This document shows positions 1-8,318 of a DNA stretch of 64,000 bases, piece after piece; the first letter of the stretch is position 1, and every line of letters starts with the position of its first letter. Position numbers and translations under genes: made by a program. The stretch is from Bacillota bacterium (GTDB lineage Bacteria; Bacillota; Clostridia; Acetivibrionales; JANLFN01): contig JAEZTC010000001.1 of NCBI GenBank assembly GCA_023421675.1, positions 248,001 through 312,000 of the forward strand, in the 5' to 3' direction. The notes under the pieces were generated by a model. That model was given only the letters and a program-made list of their open reading frames with translations. It did not search any database and was not told the DNA's origin.

Positions 1-1
1 T

Positions 2-1066
2 GTTATTGAACGGACTCAGTCAAAGGTTGCTGCAAAGCTTATACCTGTTCATTGTGAAGGCTTTAAAACAAAAATATGGGCAACTGCTTATGATGCGGTT
101 TATCATGGAATAGGCAAAAAACTTCTTGATGAACCCAATTATTACTACAATTCTTTTATTAAAGATGAGTTTGAGCAATTGAAAGAAAAGTATGTCAGAA
201 GCCGTACAGTTAATCTTTTCAATGTATCTTCAATGGGAAAGGTTGATGAGGACGAACTTTCCAGACTTCTTCAGGCACTTGGACTTGAAGTCAATATTTT
301 CCCTGTTTTTTCAAAGCAGGAGGAAATGTATAAGGTAACACAGGCGGCACTTTCTATAAGTACCTGCCCTACCCATGATGATTACCTCCTAAAGCATCTT
401 AAGGAAAAATTTAATGTTCCATATATTTTAAAACATATGCCTATTGGTATAGAAAATACAAACCACTGGCTCCGCCAGGTTGCAGAATTCTTCGGACTAC
501 AGGAGCAGGCCGAAAGGATAATTGAAGAAGAAAATAGGGAGCTGAAGGAAGCACTGCAAGAATTTCTCACTGTATTTAAGGATAAAAAGGTATTCATAGG
601 AGCAGGTGAATTCCGTGCGCTTGCAACTGGAGGACTTTTGCAGGAATTGGGTTTTGAAATTGTTGCTCTTCGTTCATACCATCATGATGAATTTGCAACC
701 GACGAATACGACAAGCTTATACAGGCTTCGAAGAAGGACTTTCCTATTAATATAGCAAATGTACAGCCTTATGAAGAAGCAAACCTTCTCAAAAAGCTGA
801 AGCCTGACCTATTCCTTGGACATTGGAATGGAAATGGCACTGCATCAAAGCTTGGAATACCAACTCATGTTATTTACAACACCGGACTGAGCTATATCGG
901 ATATAAAGGTGCTTATGAAATAGCAAGAAGGCTTTTTAGGCAGCTTACAAATTCCAGATTCAACAAGAAACTTAGTAACAACGTAAAATTGCCTTATACT
1001 GATCAATGGTATGAATCTGATCCGTTTAAATACATTAAGGCTGCAGGAGGTGGACGGGATGAGTAA
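2..1066 (+). CDS. Nitrogenase component 1-like protein, NifD/NifE-type (5' partial)
   Basis: The reading frame is open from the first bases, so the true start lies before the window. The fragment has 354 residues and resembles the C-terminal part of nitrogenase alpha-type subunits. Near residue 18 there is a CEGF motif like that of NifD. Near residue 122 a cysteine (STCPTHDDYL) sits where NifD has its cofactor-binding Cys, followed by a stretch that aligns by eye with the NifD helix after that Cys. The C-terminus has a GYKGAYEIARRL segment like the NifD GF-G end, but no clear equivalent of the NifD cofactor-binding His. The P-cluster cysteines would lie upstream. It overlaps the next gene by 8 bases, so the two are translationally coupled and probably form a heteromer. 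The substrate is unknown. It is not a canonical nitrogenase. Confidence 0.75.
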   Translation, partial: VIERTQSKVAAKLIPVHCEGFKTKIWATAYDAVYHGIGKKLLDEPNYYYNSFIKDEFEQLKEKYVRSRTVNLFNVSSMGKVDEDELSRLLQALGLEVNIFPVFSKQEEMYKVTQAALSISTCPTHDDYLLKHLKEKFNVPYILKHMPIGIENTNHWLRQVAEFFGLQEQAERIIEEENRELKEALQEFLTVFKDKKVFIGAGEFRALATGGLLQELGFEIVALRSYHHDEFATDEYDKLIQASKKDFPINIANVQPYEEANLLKKLKPDLFLGHWNGNGTASKLGIPTHVIYNTGLSYIGYKGAYEIARRLFRQLTNSRFNKKLSNNVKLPYTDQWYESDPFKYIKAAGGGRDE

Positions 1067-2399
1067 TTTTATTGAAAGACCACGCTATTTTTGTTCACTT
1101 GGCGGTGCAATGTCAACAATTACAGCCTTGCCAAGGACTATTCCCATACTCCATGCAGCTTCAGGCTGCGCAGGAAGTATTGCCTGGGCACAGAACGGCG
1201 GAAGTGCACTTCAGGTAGGGGGTTACTGCGGTGGGCTGGCGGTTCCAAGTTCAAATGTGCAGGAAAGGGAAGTTGTCTTTGGGGGATATGACAGACTCAG
1301 GGAGCAGATTGAAAATACGCTGGAGGTAATTGATGGCGACCTTTATTTTGTCATTACCGGATGCGTGACTGAAGTTATAGGTGATGATATCAGAGCGGTT
1401 GTAAGTGAATTCAAAGGCGAGGGTGTAGATATACTAGCTGCTGAAACAGGCGGGTTCAGAGGAAATTCCTATTATGGCTATGATATAGTTATGCAGGCAT
1501 TAGTAAAGGATTTTGTCACTAAAGGGCGCTCTAAGGTCAAGGGTAAGGTTAACATTTTCGGTATTGTTCCATACATGGATGTGTTCTGGAGAGGAAACCT
1601 CGAAGGGATACGCTTTTTGCTTGAAAAGCTGGGACTTACCGCCAATACCTTCTTTACATCAGAGGACAGTCTTGAGGAAATTAAAAATTCATCTGAAGCT
1701 GAGCTTAACATAGTTGTTTCAGATGTATACGGTGTTGAGACTGCACAAGCCTTTGAAGAGATACATAATACGCCATACATTTTAACACCGCTTCCAATAG
1801 GGCCTTCCGCCTCTGATGACTTCCTACGGAAAATAGGAGATATGCTATCTATTGATAAGCAATTGGTGGAAAAGGTAATTAAGCATGAAAATGATGTATA
1901 TTACAGCTATGTCGAGCCACTCGTAGAATGCTATAATGACCTTGATATGCAGCGTTATGCAGCAGTTGTGGGAGACGTTAACTATGCAAGGGCTGTTACA
2001 AAGTTCCTGGCAGACGATTTGGGATGGATACCAGAATTTGTGGTGTTTACGGATCAGCTTAAGGATGAACAGAAGGAAGGACTTGAGAAAGTATTTGACG
2101 GGCTTGAGTCAGGATTAAAGCCAAGAATTATTTTTGATACTGATACAAGTCAGGTTATAAAGTATATAAATGAGAAATATCCCAAAATAGGAACAAAGAA
2201 ATATTTCAAGACTTTTACTCCAGGTTTTATAGTAGGCAGCTCTCTGGACCGCGAAGCAGCGTTGTCGCTTGGAGTTCCTCATTTAAGTATAAGCTTCCCG
2301 GTTGCCAACAGAGCGATATTGGATAGGAGCTATACGGGTTATCGTGGGGGATTACGCTTTACTGAAGATATATTAAGTGCTGCTATTGCTGCAAGATAA
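1059..2399 (+). CDS. Nitrogenase component 1-like protein, NifK/NifN-type
   Basis: This 446-residue partner follows the NifD-like gene. The start at 1059 is chosen because AGGAGG at 1045-1050 precedes it by 8 bases; a longer frame from 1011 has no ribosome site. Cysteines at residues 12 (FCSLGG), 37 (ASGCAG) and 102 (ITGCVTEVIGDD) match the three P-cluster ligands of NifK in order, and the first two are 25 residues apart, as in NifK. The C-terminus (GYRGGLRF) fits the family. It likely carries an Fe-S cluster at a heteromer interface and receives electrons from a NifH-like protein, which is not in the window. Related families reduce tetrapyrroles, F430 precursors or organic sulfur compounds; I cannot tell which applies here. 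A hairpin terminator follows. Confidence 0.75.
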   Translation: MSNFIERPRYFCSLGGAMSTITALPRTIPILHAASGCAGSIAWAQNGGSALQVGGYCGGLAVPSSNVQEREVVFGGYDRLREQIENTLEVIDGDLYFVITGCVTEVIGDDIRAVVSEFKGEGVDILAAETGGFRGNSYYGYDIVMQALVKDFVTKGRSKVKGKVNIFGIVPYMDVFWRGNLEGIRFLLEKLGLTANTFFTSEDSLEEIKNSSEAELNIVVSDVYGVETAQAFEEIHNTPYILTPLPIGPSASDDFLRKIGDMLSIDKQLVEKVIKHENDVYYSYVEPLVECYNDLDMQRYAAVVGDVNYARAVTKFLADDLGWIPEFVVFTDQLKDEQKEGLEKVFDGLESGLKPRIIFDTDTSQVIKYINEKYPKIGTKKYFKTFTPGFIVGSSLDREAALSLGVPHLSISFPVANRAILDRSYTGYRGGLRFTEDILSAAIAAR

Positions 2400-2420
2400 T
2401 TTTATTTCATATAGTACTTG

Positions 2421-2467
2421 AATGGTTTTATTACAGTGCATTGAGCATTGGAATAAAACCATTTTTG
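2421..2467 (+). terminator. Terminator after the nitrogenase-like pair
   Basis: A perfect 12-base inverted repeat (AATGGTTTTATT at 2421-2432, AATAAAACCATT at 2452-2463) is followed by a T-rich run. Confidence 0.75.
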
Positions 2468-2470
2468 TTG

Positions 2471-2499
2471 TTGACAATTCTGTCATAAATTATTAAAAT
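2471..2499 (+). promoter_or_regulatory. Sigma-A-type promoter for the alpha/beta hydrolase
   Basis: TTGACA at 2471-2476, a 17-base spacer and TAAAAT at 2494-2499, just after the upstream terminator and 65 bases before the start codon. Confidence 0.6.
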
Positions 2500-2564
2500 A
2501 AATACCAAGTAAACCAATAGGATAAATAATATATAAAATAATAGCTTCTTAGGGGGGTAATTAG

Positions 2565-3335
2565 ATGCAGAAAAATATTGAAATAAAAAATGGAAGATTA
2601 ACATTAAGAGGTGTACTTCATACACCTGACAATATAGACGGAAAGGTACCTGTAGTAGTAATTTTTCATGGCTTTCAGGGGCATAAGGCTGGGCCTCATT
2701 TTATTTTTGTAGAGCTATCGAGGCTATTGGAGCAAAAAGGTATAGCCAGTGTGAGGTTTGACTTTAGGGGCAGCGGTGAAAGTGACGGATATTTTTCTGA
2801 AATGACAATGTCTGGGGAGCTTGAAGATGCAAAGACTATTCTTGATTATGTAAAAACACTTGGATTTGTGGACAGCATAAGGATTGGCGTCCTGGGTCTT
2901 AGTATGGGAGGAGCGGTTGCAAGTATACTTGCCGGCGATAGGAAAGATGATATAAGGTCGCTTTGTTTATGGGCTCCTGCAGGAAATATGAATGATGTAA
3001 TACTAAATTATTATATAGGTGAAAAGCTGCCTCAATTACTTAAAGATGGTTATACTGATATTGAGGGCTATATACTTGGAAAATCGTTTATAGAAGACTC
3101 TGCTGTTCTTGATATATACGGGAGGGCGTCACAGTATGATAAAAACGTACTCATACTTCATGGAGACAACGATGAAGTTGTTGTGCCTGAAACATCACTT
3201 AAATATGTTAAATATTATGGAAGCAAGGTGCAGTTCCATACTGTAAATAGCGCAAATCATACCTTTGATAAGAGAGAATGGACGGATGAAGTTAATATGG
3301 AAACAATTAGATTCTTTGAAAGGGAGCTACGTTAA
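2565..3335 (+). CDS. Alpha/beta-fold hydrolase (esterase/acylaminoacyl-peptidase-like)
   Basis: This 256-residue soluble protein has the alpha/beta-hydrolase layout. There is an oxyanion-type HGFQGHK segment near residue 36, an FDFRGSGES strand-loop near residue 65, and the nucleophile elbow GLSMGG near residue 110, where Ser is the nucleophile. An LILHGDNDEVV strand supplies the acid Asp and ANHTF supplies the catalytic His near the C-terminus. The length is usual for this family of carboxylesterases and peptidases. A strong site (GGGGGT) precedes ATG 2565. It has no signal peptide, so it is cytoplasmic. It sits alone between a terminator and a small gene. The substrate cannot be read from sequence. 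Confidence 0.85.
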   Translation: MQKNIEIKNGRLTLRGVLHTPDNIDGKVPVVVIFHGFQGHKAGPHFIFVELSRLLEQKGIASVRFDFRGSGESDGYFSEMTMSGELEDAKTILDYVKTLGFVDSIRIGVLGLSMGGAVASILAGDRKDDIRSLCLWAPAGNMNDVILNYYIGEKLPQLLKDGYTDIEGYILGKSFIEDSAVLDIYGRASQYDKNVLILHGDNDEVVVPETSLKYVKYYGSKVQFHTVNSANHTFDKREWTDEVNMETIRFFERELR

Positions 3336-3479
3336 ACCTGGATCAAAAACAATTAGATTTACATAAACTTGCAATTTCAGTATTCTTTCCAGATTTATCA
3401 GAGAAATTTACAAATTACCAGTCAAATATAAGGCTAAATATGATAGTATTAATAACAAAAAAGCTTTAGGAGGAACAAA

Positions 3480-3722
3480 ATGGCTTTAAATGTCACACAG
3501 ATTACTGTTCTGCATTGGTTTTACCAGTGTCATGCAAAGGGTGAACCGGCTTCATATAAAGGTTCAATACAGCATTTCGGAGAAGTTTTGAAAATTTCCG
3601 ATCCAATGAGTGTAATACTATCTTTGCTTGAAATGGGTTTTATCAGCATAAACAAAGCAAAGATGCAGGTTTCTATAACGAAAGCCGGCATCCAGCAGTA
3701 TGAGAGCCTTAAAAAGAAATAA
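3480..3722 (+). CDS. Small winged-helix-like protein of unknown function
   Basis: An 80-residue protein with a good AGGAGG-type site at 3470-3475. The sequence looks like one winged helix-turn-helix unit: an N-terminal helix (ITVLHWFYQ), a central helical pair (SDPMSVILSLLEMGFIS) and a beta-wing ending in VSITKAGIQQYESL, a common end for MarR/PadR-like or phage winged helices. No second domain is present. I do not recognise the family. It ends 3 bases before the stop codon of the convergent glycosyl-hydrolase-like gene, so there is no room for a separate terminator. Confidence 0.7.
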   Translation: MALNVTQITVLHWFYQCHAKGEPASYKGSIQHFGEVLKISDPMSVILSLLEMGFISINKAKMQVSITKAGIQQYESLKKK

Positions 3723-3725
3723 GTT

Positions 3726-5891
3726 TTAATCAATAAGTTTTGAAAGTATAACGGCTATTTCAGCTCGGCTTATATATGACTTGGGGTTTACCTTACCTGC
3801 GTTGCCGTGTATTATTCCTTCCTTTGTGAATACTGCAATAGCCTGCCTTGCATAAGAGCTTATTTTATTAGAGTCAGAATATACATTAAGAACATCTTCG
3901 TTTGCATCCTGCAGTTGCTTTCCTGCTATGGGAAGGGCTCTGTATATTAATGAAAAAAGGTCTTCCCTTGTAATGCCGGTTGTGGGCATATACAGCCCGC
4001 CGCTGCCTTTTGCTATTCCGAGTGCTTTGGCTATACCTACCGCATCATAATAGTATGAGCCTTTCAGGACATCTTTGAAATTATCTGTAAAAGTTGTATT
4101 AAGCTTAAGAGTCTTTACGAGCATTACAAGAAAGTCAGCACGTTTAGCTGTTGCTGTAGGACCATAGGAGCCTCCGCCGCTGCTTATTATTCCATTTTCA
4201 TAAAGCTTATCTATTGAATCTATTGCCCATGAAACATTTTGCCCAACATCTGAAAAATATTTTGATTTGTAGCTGATTTTTAATCCTGAGCTTTCATTAT
4301 GAAGTCTATCTAATGATGTCACAACATAGGTGGCTCCATTGGGATCACTTCTTGATGAATCTGTGAATTTCTGGGTACCATTAGCTTGTTTCCTTATAGT
4401 TCCGATCAGTTTGGAGCCGCTGTTGCCGGAAGTATCAATATTGTCGCTGTTTCCGAATCTATAAACTGCAAAGTAAGCGGTTTTACTGTCATTGTCAGTG
4501 AAACTTATTGTTACTCCGCTGCTGTCGGCATTTATTGAGCCGCCCTGAGGTACGGTAGGTGCACTACCGCCTTTCCAAGGCATAGCTGGTACTAATGCCT
4601 TGTTTTTCCATAAATTATACTTTAGAGCATTTACACTTCCTGTCCATGTTGGTTGGAAGAATTGGTCGAACCTGAACATTATGCTGCCGTCTATTTCGGG
4701 ATTGGACATATTGAATTTAACCTGCCTTGTAATTTCAGGAATACCATCATCTTTAGTAAAGTAAGTATCGCTGTCTGAATTGAATTTATAAAGTGCCTGC
4801 CCTATATAAAGCTGCACTTTTTTGCCTTTAACTGTATTTGCCCACCAGGAAGCAAGCTCACCGTAGGGAGCTGCAGTATTTCCAAAGGAAAAATATAATT
4901 GTGGAGCTATGTAATCTATTATTTCTTCATTAACCCACTTTTTAGTATCAGCGAAGGTCTTGTCATAGTTTGTGTAGCTGGAATTTGTATTGGAACCTCC
5001 ATCATGATCCTTTTTATTTGCCCATATCGCCGAAGGGCTTACTCCAAATTTAACCCATGATTTCTTCTGACGGATTTTCTGAGATAATTCCTTTATAAGC
5101 AAGTATGTATTATTACGTCTCCAGTCACCTTTGTTTGAAAACTGACCGTTGTTATATGCAGTGTATGTACTATCATCACCCATTTCATTATTTATATTTT
5201 CATTGTAGAAGTAGTCGTCGAAATGTATTCCATCAATATCATAATTATTAACTATTTCCATTACACAATCCTCAATCCACGCTCTTGCAGCAGGGATACC
5301 CGGATCAAGAACAAACCTGTTGGCAGCTGTTTTTATCCATTCGGGGTGTTCCTTGTAAACACTTTTAGCAATGTTCAGAGAATTTTTAGTTGCTGCGGAT
5401 GTGTCCATGGAAACTCTGTAGGGGTTCAACCATGCATGTAGTTCTATGTTTCGTTTATGTGCTTCTTCTATAGCAAAGGCAAGCGGATCAAACCCCGGAT
5501 CCTTGCCGAAAGTGCCGGTGAGGTAACGTGACCAGGGTACGAGGTTGGACTTGTATAGGGCATCAGAACTCGTCCTTACCTGGAAAAAAACTGCATTCAT
5601 ATTCATTTCAACAGCTTTATCCAGTATGTTGATTAGTTCCTGCTTGCTTTTTTGAATACGCAGTGTATCGTCCTTAATGTCTCTTGTCTGAGCAGAAGGC
5701 CAGTCAAGGTTAACGACAGTGCTTATCCATGCTGCTCTTAAATCTCTTTTTACGTCCGGAGTTGCAGCAGGAATATAGCTTGAATAATTATCCCATGGTT
5801 CTCCGGCGGCATTGATAGGCAGCATAAGCATTGATAATGCAAAAATCACAAAAAAACTCACAAAAAGTTTGAATCTGTTTATTCTATACAT
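3726..5891 (-). CDS. GHL10-type glycosyl hydrolase-like protein with three SLH domains
   Basis: A 721-residue exported wall protein. An N-terminal signal peptide (hydrophobic residues about 8-28, ending INAAGEP) is followed by a GHL10/DUF187 TIM-barrel-like domain (about residues 48-440), recognised from DLRAAWISTVVNLDWPS, DGIHFDDYFY and DYIAPQLYF. A beta-rich FN3-like linker covers about 445-540. Three S-layer homology modules (about 545-600, 608-662, 668-721) end the protein and would tether it to secondary cell-wall polymer. Family members are thought to act on peptidoglycan or other glycans; the activity here is inferred. AGGGGG precedes ATG 5891. It is monocistronic on the minus strand. 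Confidence 0.85.
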   Translation of the reverse strand: MYRINRFKLFVSFFVIFALSMLMLPINAAGEPWDNYSSYIPAATPDVKRDLRAAWISTVVNLDWPSAQTRDIKDDTLRIQKSKQELINILDKAVEMNMNAVFFQVRTSSDALYKSNLVPWSRYLTGTFGKDPGFDPLAFAIEEAHKRNIELHAWLNPYRVSMDTSAATKNSLNIAKSVYKEHPEWIKTAANRFVLDPGIPAARAWIEDCVMEIVNNYDIDGIHFDDYFYNENINNEMGDDSTYTAYNNGQFSNKGDWRRNNTYLLIKELSQKIRQKKSWVKFGVSPSAIWANKKDHDGGSNTNSSYTNYDKTFADTKKWVNEEIIDYIAPQLYFSFGNTAAPYGELASWWANTVKGKKVQLYIGQALYKFNSDSDTYFTKDDGIPEITRQVKFNMSNPEIDGSIMFRFDQFFQPTWTGSVNALKYNLWKNKALVPAMPWKGGSAPTVPQGGSINADSSGVTISFTDNDSKTAYFAVYRFGNSDNIDTSGNSGSKLIGTIRKQANGTQKFTDSSRSDPNGATYVVTSLDRLHNESSGLKISYKSKYFSDVGQNVSWAIDSIDKLYENGIISSGGGSYGPTATAKRADFLVMLVKTLKLNTTFTDNFKDVLKGSYYYDAVGIAKALGIAKGSGGLYMPTTGITREDLFSLIYRALPIAGKQLQDANEDVLNVYSDSNKISSYARQAIAVFTKEGIIHGNAGKVNPKSYISRAEIAVILSKLID

Positions 5892-5913
5892 TTTTTAGAC
5901 CCCCTGTAATTCT

Positions 5914-5943
5914 ATACTAATTTATGCCGGTTACGACTGTCAA
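5914..5943 (-). promoter_or_regulatory. Probable promoter for the SLH protein gene
   Basis: On the minus strand TTGACA (5938-5943) is followed by an 18-base spacer and TAGTAT (5914-5919), 23 bases before the start codon. Confidence 0.5.
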
Positions 5944-6101
5944 CAGCAAATGCTACAACAACAGGTGTTCAAGTGTTTACATTTATGTTACAGGGAATTA
6001 TGTTATGAATAAAATAACTTGAATAAGTCTATAAGGAAGACTTTTGAATGTTTATAATAGAAATTAAAAAAATGGTTGATAATAGTTTCCTAAGAAATAA
6101 A

Positions 6102-6130
6102 AAAGGAGAGTCTTGCGAAAACTCTCCTTT
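6102..6130 (-). terminator. Terminator of the DEAD-box helicase gene
   Basis: A perfect 10-base stem (AAAGGAGAGT / ACTCTCCTTT) with a 9-base loop lies just past the helicase stop codon. The flank at lower coordinates gives a T-rich run on the minus strand. Confidence 0.85.
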
Positions 6131-6142
6131 GCAAACTTTGTA

Positions 6143-7744
6143 TTACTTTTTGTTTGACATCTCTATATTGACTCGTTTGCCCTTTAGCTTGAAATTCTTT
6201 AATGCCAGAACTTCGCTGCTGTATTTACCGGGTATTTCGACAAATGAATACTTATCAAAGATATTAATAGCTCCTATCAGTTTTCCAGGCAAGCTTGTTT
6301 TAGACGCTATGCCTTCTACAAAGTCACGGGGCTGAACCCTGTTGCTGGTTCCTATGTTGAAAAATAACCTAACCATACTTTCATCATCCAGGATATTATC
6401 ATCGGCTTTAGCTTCGCCAGCCTGACCTTTGGGATCTGAAAGCATTTTTAAAAGCCCGGCTGCCAGATCGAGGGTTGTATAATAACTGTCTTCCTTGTTT
6501 TGAGAATTAATATCATCCAGAGCCTTTTCTATATAATCACCATATTTTGAAATATCACTGTGGGTTATTACATTTTTAAGTTCGTCGATAAAATTGTTTA
6601 TCTTGTTTTCTTCAATGTCTGTTACCGATGGAGGCTTAATCAACAGTACTTTTGATTTTGTATATCTTTGTATGTCCCTGAGTTTATAAATTTCACGTCC
6701 GACAACAAATGTATAAGCTTTACCAGTTTTGCCTGCCCTTCCGGTTCTGCCTATTCTATGGACATAATACTCTTCATCGTTGGGAAGATCATAGTTGAAT
6801 ACTGCTTCAACGTCGTTTACATCGATACCGCGGGCAGCTACATCAGTTGCAATAAGAATATCCAAGTGGCCTTTTCTGAACCTGTTCATTACCTTGTCTC
6901 TTTGCATCTGTTTCATATCACCATGCAGGCCCTCGGCTGAATAGCCTCTTGATTGAAGGCTTGAAGCAAGCTCGTCAACGCGTTTCTTGGTGTTGCAGAA
7001 TACAAGTGACAGCTTTATATTGTTTGCATCTATAAGTCTTGTCAGTACCTCAAGCTTTGAATGTACATTTACCTCAAGATAAAACTGTTCGATCCCAGGA
7101 ACTGTAAGCTCCTTGTGAGCAACCTTGATAAGTACGGGATTCTTTTGGTAAAGCGCGGTAAGTTCCAGGATTTCCTTTGGCATAGTTGCAGAAAAAAGAA
7201 TTGTCTGCCTTTCCTCAGGAACCTTTTCCAGTATTGTATCTATATCTTCACGGAAGCCCATGTTAAGCATTTCATCAGCCTCATCAAGGACCAGCATTTT
7301 TAAATCCTGAAGCTTTAATGTGTGCCTTCTCATATGATCCATTATACGTCCTGGTGTTCCGATAACTATCTGAGGACGCTTTTTCAATGACTGTATCTGT
7401 CTGTCTATGGACTGTCCTCCGTAGACAGGAAGAATTTTAATACCCTTTTTATGCTTTGATACATTTTTAAGTTCTTCTGCGGATTGTATTGCAAGTTCTC
7501 TGGTAGGGCACAGAATTAGGATTTTGACTCCTTCATCAGAACTTTCTACCATTTCAATGGCAGGTATACCAAAAGCACAGGTTTTACCTGTCCCAGTCTG
7601 AGCTTGTCCAATTACATCCGAACCCTTTAAAATATGAGGTATGGATTGTGACTGGATAGGTGTAGCTTCCTCAAAGCCCATCTCAGCTATTGCCTTCTGC
7701 AGTTCGGGCGATAAGTTTAAATCTTTAAATATAAGGTTTTCCAT
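6143..7744 (-). CDS. DEAD-box ATP-dependent RNA helicase with DbpA-type RNA-binding domain
   Basis: A 533-residue helicase of the CshA/DeaD/DbpA type. All core motifs are visible: the Q-motif region (MGFEEATPIQSQSI), Walker A (AQTGTGKT), TPGR, DEAD, SAT, and motif VI (HRIGRTGRAGKTG). Residues about 1-205 and 215-370 form the two RecA lobes. The last 75 residues (VRLFFNIGTSNRVQPRDFV onward) match the DbpA RNA-binding domain, which in DbpA/YxiN recognises 23S rRNA. This suggests a role in ribosome assembly or RNA remodelling in the cold. A region of about 80 residues between lobe 2 and the DbpA domain is variable. It is monocistronic with its own terminator. Confidence 0.92.
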   Translation of the reverse strand: MENLIFKDLNLSPELQKAIAEMGFEEATPIQSQSIPHILKGSDVIGQAQTGTGKTCAFGIPAIEMVESSDEGVKILILCPTRELAIQSAEELKNVSKHKKGIKILPVYGGQSIDRQIQSLKKRPQIVIGTPGRIMDHMRRHTLKLQDLKMLVLDEADEMLNMGFREDIDTILEKVPEERQTILFSATMPKEILELTALYQKNPVLIKVAHKELTVPGIEQFYLEVNVHSKLEVLTRLIDANNIKLSLVFCNTKKRVDELASSLQSRGYSAEGLHGDMKQMQRDKVMNRFRKGHLDILIATDVAARGIDVNDVEAVFNYDLPNDEEYYVHRIGRTGRAGKTGKAYTFVVGREIYKLRDIQRYTKSKVLLIKPPSVTDIEENKINNFIDELKNVITHSDISKYGDYIEKALDDINSQNKEDSYYTTLDLAAGLLKMLSDPKGQAGEAKADDNILDDESMVRLFFNIGTSNRVQPRDFVEGIASKTSLPGKLIGAINIFDKYSFVEIPGKYSSEVLALKNFKLKGKRVNIEMSNKK

Positions 7745-7889
7745 ATTAATTTCCTTTTCTTCTTTTTTTACATTATAATTTCAAGTGTAACATGAATTGA
7801 TTAATTAAACCAGTTTAATATTATTATGAGAGCTTTTTTACAATATAATTATTACCAATATATATAATTATAAAATTACTTCGTTTTTA

Positions 7890-7918
7890 TTGCTTGTATA
7901 TGTTACAATAGTTATAAT
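7890..7918 (+). promoter_or_regulatory. Promoter for the 82-residue protein gene
   Basis: TTGCTT (7890-7895), a 17-base spacer and TATAAT (7913-7918), 31 bases before ATG 7950. Confidence 0.65.
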
Positions 7919-7949
7919 ATTAGTAAATAATTAACGAGGTCCAAGAGCT

Positions 7950-8198
7950 ATGGTAAGGATATATGATAAAAACTTTTTTAATGAAATAGCAAAATCGCAT
8001 AGCCAAAAGCCCGATAATTCAAAGAAATCCATTCCTAACGAGGAAACCTTCAGCCAGGTGCTTGAAAAAGCAAAGAACGGGAATGAGATGGCTGCACTGC
8101 ATATCTATGAATGGCAGGAATTGTATAAGAAAAATAAGGTTGACAACAATGAAATCGGAAATATGATTGACAAGGCTGCAAAACAGCTTTTCAAATAG
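7950..8198 (+). CDS. Small hypothetical protein
   Basis: An 82-residue, charged, mostly helical soluble protein with no signal peptide, membrane segment or metal motif. The N-terminal 30 residues are polar (KSHSQKPDNSKKSIPNEE), and the rest predicts as two amphipathic helices (FSQVLEKAKNGNEMAALHIY and NEIGNMIDKAAKQLF). A GAGGT site precedes ATG 7950, a good promoter lies upstream and a strong terminator downstream, so it is a genuine single-gene unit. I do not recognise the family. Confidence 0.75.
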   Translation: MVRIYDKNFFNEIAKSHSQKPDNSKKSIPNEETFSQVLEKAKNGNEMAALHIYEWQELYKKNKVDNNEIGNMIDKAAKQLFK

Positions 8199-8212
8199 AA
8201 TTGTAATGATAC

Positions 8213-8250
8213 AGGCAACTCTTATATTTATCGGAGTTGCCTTTTTAATT
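8213..8250 (+). terminator. Terminator after the 82-residue protein gene
   Basis: A 9-base stem (AGGCAACTC / GAGTTGCCT) with a 12-base loop, followed by a T-run. Confidence 0.85.
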
Positions 8251-8318
8251 TTTTCTGAGAGTTTCTATACATTTATTTCATGTTGAGAAATTCCAGCAAA
8301 GTACGGGAGGAATATTTT

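Noticed and set aside
1011..1058. Earlier start for the NifK-like gene
   Set aside because: No ribosome site; AGGAGG at 1045-1050 clearly serves the start at 1059.
2..2399. A canonical molybdenum nitrogenase NifDK
   Set aside because: The alpha-type protein lacks a clear cofactor His, the proteins are divergent, and no NifH or NifB gene is visible in the window.
6048..6335. A 95-residue plus-strand frame
   Set aside because: It spans the helicase terminator and the antisense of the DbpA-type domain.
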